Origin: Alphaproteobacteria bacterium
GTDB lineage: Bacteria > Pseudomonadota > Alphaproteobacteria > Sphingomonadales > Sphingomonadaceae
Direction of reading: 5' to 3'
Assembly (NCBI GenBank): GCA_018828205.1
Contig: JAHJWA010000108.1
Coordinates: 1-33,805 of the forward strand
Length of the DNA: 33,805 nucleotides
Shown: one piece after another, positions 7,820-15,522 of the stretch
Position numbering within the stretch: position 1 is the stretch's first letter
How the letters are laid out: each line of letters begins with the position of its first letter
The notes under the pieces: generated by a model
Database searches by the model: none
Seen by the model: the letters and a program-made list of their open reading frames with translations, nothing else
What the model was told of the DNA's origin: nothing
Position numbers and translations under genes: made by a program

Positions 7820-10816
7820 ATGTCTTTTACCAAAATCGCGGCTTTGCTTGTGGGAACGTCCGTGCTCGCGGCACCCGTCGCATCGGCAGTTGCGCAGGAA
7901 GCGGCGAGCCGTACCTACCGCATCGATGCGCCGGCGCAGGATCTGGCGGATGCGCTCATCGCCCTGTCGCGGTCGACCGGCATGCCGCTGGCCGCTGTCC
8001 CGGCAGCGCTGCGGGATTTGCGCAGCCGGCAGGTGCGCGGCGAGCTGACCGCCTCGCAGGGGCTGGCGCAGATGACCCGGGATCTGCCGGTCCATGCCCG
8101 CATCGTGGGCTCCACGATCATCGTACAGCCGCGCGCCGCTGCGATCGTTTCACAGGGGCCAGCTCGTAGTTCTCCCAGTCAGCTTGCGTCTCCGGAGCGC
8201 TCCGCTGCCATCGCCACACCCGAGGCTGTACAGCCGACGCCGCCCCCGGAAATCGTGGTAACCGGATTTCGCCGCAGCCTGGATGTCGCGCAGGCGATCA
8301 AGCGCGAGGCGACCGGATCGCTGGAAGTGATCGTGGCCGAAGATATCGCCGCCTTCCCCGACCAGAATCTTGCCGAAGCGCTGCAGCGGGTGCCCGGCGT
8401 CGCCATTTCGCGCGATGGCGGCGAAGGGCGCCAGATTTCGCTCCGCGGTTTGGGACCGAGCTTTACCCGTACAGAGCTGAACGGCATGGAAGTGCTCAGC
8501 AACACCGCTTCGGGTCTCGACAGCCGCGGCGGCGTGAGCCGCTCGCGCTCGTTCGACTACAGCGTTTTTGCCTCCGAACTGTTCAATCAGGTGGTGGTGG
8601 AGAAATCCTATGCCGCCGAACAGGATGAAGGCGGCATCGGCGGCACGGTAGCGCTGCGCACGGCCAAGCCGTTCGATTATCCGGGCAACACCCTGGTGTT
8701 GGGAGCCAAGGGCCAGGTGAACCAGTATACCGAGACGCTGACCCCGCGTCTGGTCGGTCTGGCTTCCGCCAGATCAGGTGATTTCGGCGTTCTCGTTTCG
8801 GCCGCCTACAGCCAGACCGAAACGATCGAGTGGGGATTTCGCAACTGGAACTGGTCGCGCATGAACTTCGGCAGCGGCAACGTCGGATCGGAAATCGACC
8901 CCGAAACCCGTGAGCGACTGGTCAATGCCGAGGGCGACGAACGGGTCTGGAACTCGCGTGCGCAGACCTATGGCAGCTGGTTCAGCGATCGCGAACGACT
9001 GGGCCTGACCGGAACGCTGCAATATGATCCGGGCAACGGCACCGACATCAGCCTCAACGTGCTCTACGGTCGGCTGACCAACGATCGGCAGGAAAACGTG
9101 ATCGGAAATGCCGGCAGCAACGGTCTTTCGGCCAATGACGTCACCGGCACGCAGGTCGTGCATGACATCGTGATCGACGAATTCGGCAGCATCAACGCCG
9201 CCAGCGTCAGCGGCGTCGATCTGCGCAACGAAGCCAAGCCCACGCAGGACCAGACGGACTTCTGGCAGGTGGCGCTGAATGGCCGGACCATGCTGACCGA
9301 CCGGCTGGAACTGACCACGCTCGCGGGCTGGTCCAGTTCGCAATTCGAATCGCGGTGGCAGCGCGCCTACATGGTCTCGAACGACCACACGGTCTCCTTT
9401 GCGGGTATGGAAACCGATACGCCCCGCAACAGCTATGATTTCGATCCCGCCGACCCCGCCGCATGGGCGCTGCAAAGCCTGCAATTTCGCGAAGATAACA
9501 TCGAGAGCGAGTTCTACAATGCCGAGGCCGCGCTCGCCTGGGAGGTAACGGGTGATTCGACCCTGAAACTGGGCGGCGAGTTCAAGCACTTCGAAAACAG
9601 CGCCCATCGCTATCAGAAGAACGTGAACAACGTCGGCGGTCTCGCCAATGTGCCCACCATGCTCAATCCGCACAGCAGCGAGATAGATTTCATCGTCGGC
9701 GACGTGCCGGCGATCTTCGCCGCGCTGGGCCAAGACACGGCGCTGAACGAGAGCAATCTGTTGGCGGGCACGGATTATACGGTGACCGAGCGGACCTTTG
9801 CCGGCTTCGGTCAGTACGAACTCGACACGATGCTGGGCGACATCGGACTGCGGGCGAATATCGGCGTGCGCTATTACAACACTCGGCTCGATTCCAAAGG
9901 CTCGTCCGTCACTCCGAACGGCCTGGTGCCGGTCGAGATACGCAATACCTATGACGGGTTCCTGCCGGCGATGAATGTGGCGCTCGACCTCACGCCCTCG
10001 CTGGTGGCGCGCTTCGGGGCCAACCGGAACATCAGCCGGCCCGGCTTTGCCGATCTCAGCGCCGCGGCGACGGTCCGCGTCGCCGGCTATGGCGGCACCA
10101 TAAGCGCCGGCAACCCCTACCTTGCCCCCTACACTGCCGATTCGGTCGAAGGCGCGCTGGAATATTACGACGGTACGCGCGGCTCGATCGCGCTGGGCGT
10201 CTTCTACAAAAACATGAAATCCTTCGTGACGAGCGAGACCGACCAGCTTCCTTACAGCGAGACCGGTTATCCCCTGTCGCTGCTGGAAGAAGGGCAGGAC
10301 GGCTCGATCATTTTCAACTTCACCAGGCCGATAAACGGACCCGGCGCGTCGATCCATGGCGTGGAACTGGCCGCACGGCGCAATTTCGACTTCCTGCCTG
10401 GTGCGCTCGGCAATTTCGGTGCCCTGGGCAATGTCACCTATGCCGATGGCAAATCCGATGTCTTCTATTCGGGCACGCCTTACGAGCTGCCGCTCACCGA
10501 CCTGTCCAAATGGTCGGTGAACGGAACGCTGTATTATGACACCGAGCAATTCGGCGCGCGCGGATCGGTGGCCTACCGCTCGCGCTACCGCAAAGGTGAC
10601 GGCGGCAATGGCAATATCGGCGAGTATTTCTCCCCGTCGACCGTGGTCGATGCCACCGCCTATTACAACGTGACCCCGCGGCTGCAATTGCGGGTGGAAG
10701 CGCTGAACCTGACGGATGAGCGGATCATCCAATATGCCGATGGCGATGCGCGCCGCCTGATGACCAGCACGGTCAGCGGCCGCACCTTCACATTCGGCGG
10801 CTCCATGCGCTTCTGA
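7820..10816 (+). CDS. TonB-dependent receptor with N-terminal STN signalling domain (FecA-like transducer)
   Basis: STN domain RTYRIDAPAQDLADALIALSRSTGMPL...GSTIIVQPR; plug IVVTGFRRSLDVAQAIKREATGSLEVIVAEDIAAFPDQNLAEALQRVPGVAISRDGGEGRQISLRGLG; C-terminal FTFGGSMRF. Confidence 0.95.
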   Translation: MSFTKIAALLVGTSVLAAPVASAVAQEAASRTYRIDAPAQDLADALIALSRSTGMPLAAVPAALRDLRSRQVRGELTASQGLAQMTRDLPVHARIVGSTIIVQPRAAAIVSQGPARSSPSQLASPERSAAIATPEAVQPTPPPEIVVTGFRRSLDVAQAIKREATGSLEVIVAEDIAAFPDQNLAEALQRVPGVAISRDGGEGRQISLRGLGPSFTRTELNGMEVLSNTASGLDSRGGVSRSRSFDYSVFASELFNQVVVEKSYAAEQDEGGIGGTVALRTAKPFDYPGNTLVLGAKGQVNQYTETLTPRLVGLASARSGDFGVLVSAAYSQTETIEWGFRNWNWSRMNFGSGNVGSEIDPETRERLVNAEGDERVWNSRAQTYGSWFSDRERLGLTGTLQYDPGNGTDISLNVLYGRLTNDRQENVIGNAGSNGLSANDVTGTQVVHDIVIDEFGSINAASVSGVDLRNEAKPTQDQTDFWQVALNGRTMLTDRLELTTLAGWSSSQFESRWQRAYMVSNDHTVSFAGMETDTPRNSYDFDPADPAAWALQSLQFREDNIESEFYNAEAALAWEVTGDSTLKLGGEFKHFENSAHRYQKNVNNVGGLANVPTMLNPHSSEIDFIVGDVPAIFAALGQDTALNESNLLAGTDYTVTERTFAGFGQYELDTMLGDIGLRANIGVRYYNTRLDSKGSSVTPNGLVPVEIRNTYDGFLPAMNVALDLTPSLVARFGANRNISRPGFADLSAAATVRVAGYGGTISAGNPYLAPYTADSVEGALEYYDGTRGSIALGVFYKNMKSFVTSETDQLPYSETGYPLSLLEEGQDGSIIFNFTRPINGPGASIHGVELAARRNFDFLPGALGNFGALGNVTYADGKSDVFYSGTPYELPLTDLSKWSVNGTLYYDTEQFGARGSVAYRSRYRKGDGGNGNIGEYFSPSTVVDATAYYNVTPRLQLRVEALNLTDERIIQYADGDARRLMTSTVSGRTFTFGGSMRF

Positions 10817-10838
10817 TTTCGGCGCGCTTCCGGTCTCC

Positions 10839-10871
10839 GGCCGGGCGGTCCGCTCCCAGCGCCGCCCGGCC
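10839..10871. terminator. strong GC stem-loop between TonB receptor and PhoD genes
   Basis: GGCCGGGCGG-N13-CCGCCCGGCC, perfect 10-bp stem 23 nt after the receptor stop; no T-tract, so it could be a terminator, attenuator or processing site. Confidence 0.5.
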
Positions 10872-10898
10872 CATTTCCCTGCCAGGCTTGTATCCAAT

Positions 10899-12446
10899 AT
10901 GCCCCAGATTCTCCTCGACCGGCGTCAGCTGGTCGCCTCCATGTCGGCCATCGGCCTGCTGACGGCCTGTTCCACGCTGTCCGGACGGCCCTATTCGTTT
11001 CGCCGCGATCCGTTCGCGCTTGGCGTAGCGGCTGGCGATCCGGCAGCCGACGGTTTCGTGATCTGGACCCGCCTCGCGCCAGAGCCGCTGGAACCTGCCG
11101 GGGGAATGCCGCCAGCCTCGGTGCCGGTCGCATGGGAGGTGGCCCAGGATTCCGCCTTCCGCACCATTGTGCGCACAGGCGAAGAATTGGCACACGCGCA
11201 TTCGGCCCATGCAATCCATGTCGAATGCGGCGGCCTGCAGCCCCACAGGCCTTACTGGTATCGGTTCCATTCGGGAGGCGCCACCAGCGAGGTGGGCTGT
11301 GTCCGCACCCTGCCCGCGCCCGGCGCACGGATCGACCAGCTGCGCATCGCCAGCGTAGGCTGCCACGACTTTGAGAGCGGCTATTTCACTGCCTTCGCCC
11401 ATCTGGCGGCCGAACCCGAACTGGATGCGGTGTTCCACTACGGCGATTACATTTATGAATTCGGACGGCGGAACAAGCACGCGCTCCGCGCCCACGCGGG
11501 GGGCGAAACGCACACGCTGGGCGATTACCGCCGCCGTTATGCCCAGTACAAGCAGGACCCGGACCTGCGCGCCGCGCATGCGCGGGCGGCGTTCATCGCT
11601 TCCTTCGACGATCACGAAGTGGACGACAACTGGGCGGCCGATTTCGGAAAGGATCACGGCGACACGGCCGCCTTTGCCGCGCGCAAGGCGGCGGCGCTGC
11701 AAGCCTGGCTCGAACACATGCCGGTGCGCGCCGCGCTGAAGTCCCATTCCGCCAACCGCCACTTCCGCCGGTTCGACTTCGGCGACCTCGCCCGGATGCA
11801 TGTGCTGGACACGCGCTCCCATCGCAGCCGCCAACTCGGTGAGGCGAACAGCGGGCCGGTCCGCCAGGTTCGGGACGATCCGCGCCGCACGATGTTGGGC
11901 TCGCAGCAGGAGACGTGGCTCGGTCAGGGCCTGACGGCGCAGCACGGCTGGAACTTCATCGCGCAGCAGGTGCTGATGATGCCCTTCGACGTGCGCCGCG
12001 ACGGCGAGGCGCTCCCTGCCTACAGCACGGACAATTGGAACGGATACCCCGCCGCACGACGCCGCCTGGCGGACATGATCGCGGAGCGCGGCCTGCAGAA
12101 TGTCGTGATCGGCAGCGGCGACATGCATCAGCACGTTGTCGGCTACCTGCCCACCGATCCGAACGACCCGGAGACACCTCCCCTCGCCAGCGAGTTTTTG
12201 GCCAGTTCGATTACGTCCGGCGGCAACGGCTCACCCCGCCATACATTCCAGCAAGGCGCGCTGGAGCGCAATCCGCACCTCAGCCTGTTGAACAACCAGC
12301 GGGGCTATCAGCTATACCGCGTCTCGCCGCAGCACTGGTCGGCCGACATCAAGGTCATGGACCGGATCGACACTCCCGGCGGAAAATTGACGACGCTCGC
12401 TTCCTATGTCGTGGAGCGGAACCGCCCGGGTCCGCAGGCCAATTGA
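10899..12446 (+). CDS. phoD: PhoD-family alkaline phosphatase/phosphodiesterase, predicted Tat lipoprotein
   Basis: DRRQLVASMSAIGLLTACS (twin-Arg plus lipobox LTAC); DPFALGVAAGDPAADGFVIWTRLAP; VGCHDFESGYFTAFAHLAAEPELDAVFHYGDYIYEFG; ASFDDHEVDDNWA; VVIGSGDMHQHVVGYL. Confidence 0.92.
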   Translation: MPQILLDRRQLVASMSAIGLLTACSTLSGRPYSFRRDPFALGVAAGDPAADGFVIWTRLAPEPLEPAGGMPPASVPVAWEVAQDSAFRTIVRTGEELAHAHSAHAIHVECGGLQPHRPYWYRFHSGGATSEVGCVRTLPAPGARIDQLRIASVGCHDFESGYFTAFAHLAAEPELDAVFHYGDYIYEFGRRNKHALRAHAGGETHTLGDYRRRYAQYKQDPDLRAAHARAAFIASFDDHEVDDNWAADFGKDHGDTAAFAARKAAALQAWLEHMPVRAALKSHSANRHFRRFDFGDLARMHVLDTRSHRSRQLGEANSGPVRQVRDDPRRTMLGSQQETWLGQGLTAQHGWNFIAQQVLMMPFDVRRDGEALPAYSTDNWNGYPAARRRLADMIAERGLQNVVIGSGDMHQHVVGYLPTDPNDPETPPLASEFLASSITSGGNGSPRHTFQQGALERNPHLSLLNNQRGYQLYRVSPQHWSADIKVMDRIDTPGGKLTTLASYVVERNRPGPQAN

Positions 12447-12736
12447 AATTGCCGAAATTGGGGAGCGCGGGTGGTCCAGTCCGGACGCCAGATTGCCGTC
12501 GGTTCAAGCTGAATGGATGGCAGGTTTCGGTTCGCGCCGAAATTCGGCTTGTGGGCCGATTGCTGCCAGTCCGGTAATGGGTGCGAAACTGGGTCACGCT
12601 GCCGTTTCCTTGAGCCCCTTGCCAGATCAGCTGCCGCCGACGTGACGGTTGGTTGGCTGCTCACCTTTTCCGACCGAAACCGGCCGTCCGGTGACGCGCG
12701 AATGGCGAGCTGGGCCGACGTCAGCGGTTGAAGGAG

Positions 12737-12770
12737 GGCGCCCCCTGAATTTTTGGAAAAAGGGGGGGCC
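12737..12770. repeat. imperfect inverted repeat / stem-loop
   Basis: GGCgCCCCCT-N14-AGGGGGgGCC, one G/G mismatch, loop itself contains TTTT..AAAA. Confidence 0.4.
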
Positions 12771-12783
12771 GAGAGGATCGGCA

Positions 12784-12963
12784 TCATCGCTCGGTAAGGT
12801 TGGGAATACGTTTGCCCTTCGTGCGGCTCGTGAGGTGTATGAGGCGGCAACGATCGCAACGATACGTTCGGAGCTGCAAGCCCGAGCGCCGGATGACGGC
12901 GAGAGCCTCCTCCTCCGAGCGGTAGGAAACCTTCTTCAGACAGATACTCAATCTTGTACGCAC
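12784..12963 (-). CDS. small zinc-ribbon-like protein of unknown function
   Basis: VRTRLSICLKKVSYRSEEEALAVIRRSGLQLRTYRCDRCRLIHLTSRTKGKRIPNLTER (GTG start proposed at 12963 inside ORF 12784..13080); Cys..YRCxxC..(I/W)HLTS layout matches small zinc-finger proteins common in phage and accessory DNA. Confidence 0.6.
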   Translation of the reverse strand: MRTRLSICLKKVSYRSEEEALAVIRRSGLQLRTYRCDRCRLIHLTSRTKGKRIPNLTER

Positions 12964-13273
12964 TAGGCCACCATACCGCAGCGCGGATCGATTGGGCACC
13001 TGCCAACGCCGTGACGCTCCTCTTCGGAGACGATCGTCGGATGCCATCCGATCGCACCGGGGTTCCAGGCGCCATACCAAGCCTGCCTGATGAGGAAAGG
13101 GCGTAACCTTCTATCCATGTTTCTATCATAGATATGAGCGCGGAGCCGCACTCTCGGGCATGGCGATCCCAGCCGATGATGCTGTTAAGATTAAATAGTC
13201 AGGCTTCTTCTTTATTAAATTCGCGCAGTCTGCGTCTTGATTTGCACAACATAAATTCCTGGAACCAATCTCT

Positions 13274-15166
13274 ATGACTATAATTGGCCGCGTAAGGCTC
13301 GTGGCTGCTGTGCTGCTTGTTGCGCTCGTCCCAACGGCAGTCGCTATCGTCTGGCTGTCAAACCATGCCAGTACCTTTCTTGCTGAAATGCAGGTTCAGC
13401 GCCAGGTTATTGAACACGCAACCGCCGTAGAGCGCGCTGTCATCGACGCCGAAACGGGACAGCGCGGTTACCTCATCAGTCGCCTTCCTGCCTACCAGCA
13501 AGAATACCAACGGGCCGACAAGCGCGCGGTTGCCGCCATGGCCGAGCTTGTCCGGCTCAAGCAGGCATTACCGATCCGCCGGCGCGAGATCGACGCGGTG
13601 CTCGGTCCGGCCGCGGGCCAATTGGCGATGCTGCGTCGGCTCGGGTCGGGCAATGTCGAGGCCGCTCGATCGCTGGTCGCCACCCAGGAAGGTCGCTTCG
13701 AGACCGAACAGCTGCGTTCGGCGGTCCTGAATCTCACCAATGAGCAGCGCCAAGTCCTCGACGAAGACGGGCAGAGCCTCGCGCTGTTGCTGAATGTCAG
13801 CCAGTGGTTTGCCCTGGCGGGCATCGGCACGGGCGCGGTCGCGGTGCTGGCCTTGCTGTTTCTCCTGACCGGATCGCTTCGCCGGTCGCTGCTCCCGCTG
13901 CTCGCGGCCATGCGTACCAAGGATGCGTCGGGAATCCCCGATGATGTCACAGGAGAGATGATCGGGGAGGTCAAGGACGTAGCCAAAGCCTACAACGCAA
14001 TGTGCGAGCGCATGCGCCAGGCGATGGAGCGGCGCGAAGACGCCGAGCGGCGGATAAGCGAGCTCCTCGATCACGCGGACCACGAGCTAGCGGGGCGTCA
14101 GCACACCAGTGCGATCCTCGCCCGCATATCCAACCGGCTTCCGGCCTGTCTCGACCAGCGCGAATTGGTAACCCTAGCCACGCGCTTTATCCCGCAATTG
14201 TTCGATATCGGCGGCGGCGCGCTGTATTTCCTGAACAATTCCTCAACCGTCCTGTCCCGCGTCGCCCAGTGGGGCGAATGCACCAGCAGCGCACCCGAAT
14301 TCGCGCCCACCCGTTGCTGGGCGCTCCGGCGCGGACAGCAACACCATGTGGCCGATGTCAGCACCGATGTGACCTGCGATCATCTCACCGCCGATGCTCT
14401 CAACGGCTACGTCTGCCTGCCGCTCATCGCGCAAGGGGAGACGGTCGGCCTGCTGTATCTTGAGGAATCCGCCGCAACCGCCGCACGAAGCGATGCCCGA
14501 CCGGCACTCGACGATATGCGCGTGCTGTGCGAGAATCTCGCACTAGCGCTGGTGAACCTGCGTCTGCGCGAAAGCCTGCGGCATCAATCTTTGCGCGACC
14601 CGCTCACCGGACTGCACAACCGCCGCTATCTCGACGAAACCATCGAACTCGAGTTCGCCAAAAGCCGGCGCAGCAAACAGCCGGTCAGCGTCATCATGGC
14701 GGATATCGACCACTTCAAGCACGTAAACGATCATTACGGCCACGACATCGGCGATCTGGTGTTGCGCGGGGTCGCCGAGACGCTGGGCGCGAACATCCGC
14801 AAGGGCGATATCGCCTGCCGCTTCGGCGGCGAGGAATTCGTCCTGCTGCTCCCCGGTCTTACCCATGGCGAAGCCGTCGAGCGCGCCCAGCTTGTGCGCG
14901 ACCAGATCCGGCTTCTGCAACTTCATTCGGATGGCAAGGATCTCCCGCAGGTCACCTCGTCCTTCGGCGTGGCGACCTTCACCGGCGACGAGACCACCGC
15001 CGAAGACGTCCTGCGCGAGGCCGACCAGGCGCTCTACGGCGCCAAACGAGCGGGGCGCGACCGGGTCCATTCCGGGACCACCATCGATTCCGAGGCAGCC
15101 ACGCCACAATCGACCGCCAGCCTTGCTTCAGACCATTCGGACCAAGCGATGGAAATGCATGCGTAA
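13274..15166 (+). CDS. diguanylate cyclase: CHASE3 - TM - HAMP-like - GAF - GGDEF
   Basis: CHASE3 hallmark VIDAETGQRGYLISRLPAYQQEY; GAF-like region; RDPLTGLHNRRYLDE...MADIDHFKHVNDHYGHDIGD...RKGDIACRFGGEEFVLLLP: intact GGEEF active site and RxxD I-site (RKGD) five residues upstream. Confidence 0.93.
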   Translation: MTIIGRVRLVAAVLLVALVPTAVAIVWLSNHASTFLAEMQVQRQVIEHATAVERAVIDAETGQRGYLISRLPAYQQEYQRADKRAVAAMAELVRLKQALPIRRREIDAVLGPAAGQLAMLRRLGSGNVEAARSLVATQEGRFETEQLRSAVLNLTNEQRQVLDEDGQSLALLLNVSQWFALAGIGTGAVAVLALLFLLTGSLRRSLLPLLAAMRTKDASGIPDDVTGEMIGEVKDVAKAYNAMCERMRQAMERREDAERRISELLDHADHELAGRQHTSAILARISNRLPACLDQRELVTLATRFIPQLFDIGGGALYFLNNSSTVLSRVAQWGECTSSAPEFAPTRCWALRRGQQHHVADVSTDVTCDHLTADALNGYVCLPLIAQGETVGLLYLEESAATAARSDARPALDDMRVLCENLALALVNLRLRESLRHQSLRDPLTGLHNRRYLDETIELEFAKSRRSKQPVSVIMADIDHFKHVNDHYGHDIGDLVLRGVAETLGANIRKGDIACRFGGEEFVLLLPGLTHGEAVERAQLVRDQIRLLQLHSDGKDLPQVTSSFGVATFTGDETTAEDVLREADQALYGAKRAGRDRVHSGTTIDSEAATPQSTASLASDHSDQAMEMHA

Positions 15167-15418
15167 ATCCAGATGAGCTTCGCGATGGACTTCGGAGGTC
15201 GCTGGGCCAAGCGCCGCTCTCGGCGCGCGGACGGCCCCGCAGATCCCACACCGGTTACCCAACCTCGGCATTGGCGCATAGTCCCGCGGCAAGAGCGGCT
15301 CGATCCGGCCCATTCTCATCGGAGAGCGGAAAAGATTGACCAGGCCATAACCTCTTGGCTCAACGCCATAAGTTAGATCCCGACGCTGCGATCGTCTCTG
15401 CTTCGCGCTGTGAGGTTA

Positions 15419-15430
15419 ATCTACGTAGAT
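15419..15430. promoter_or_regulatory. perfect 12-bp palindrome ATCTACGTAGAT, candidate operator
   Basis: Palindrome in AT-rich gap about 95-140 bp upstream of the PAS-GGDEF-EAL gene. Confidence 0.25.
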
Positions 15431-15522
15431 AACGCAGATTGAATTAATTGCATTTTTACGGGCTAAGCCATAGAGATTACTTGGATGCACATATCCCGCC
15501 CCGATGATGAGAAAGGGCTAAA

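Noticed and set aside
12404-13129. 241-aa minus ORF and other ORFs in the 12.45-13.25 kb gap
   Set aside because: Overlap the better supported zinc-ribbon frame and look like out-of-frame translation; only 12784..12963 retained.
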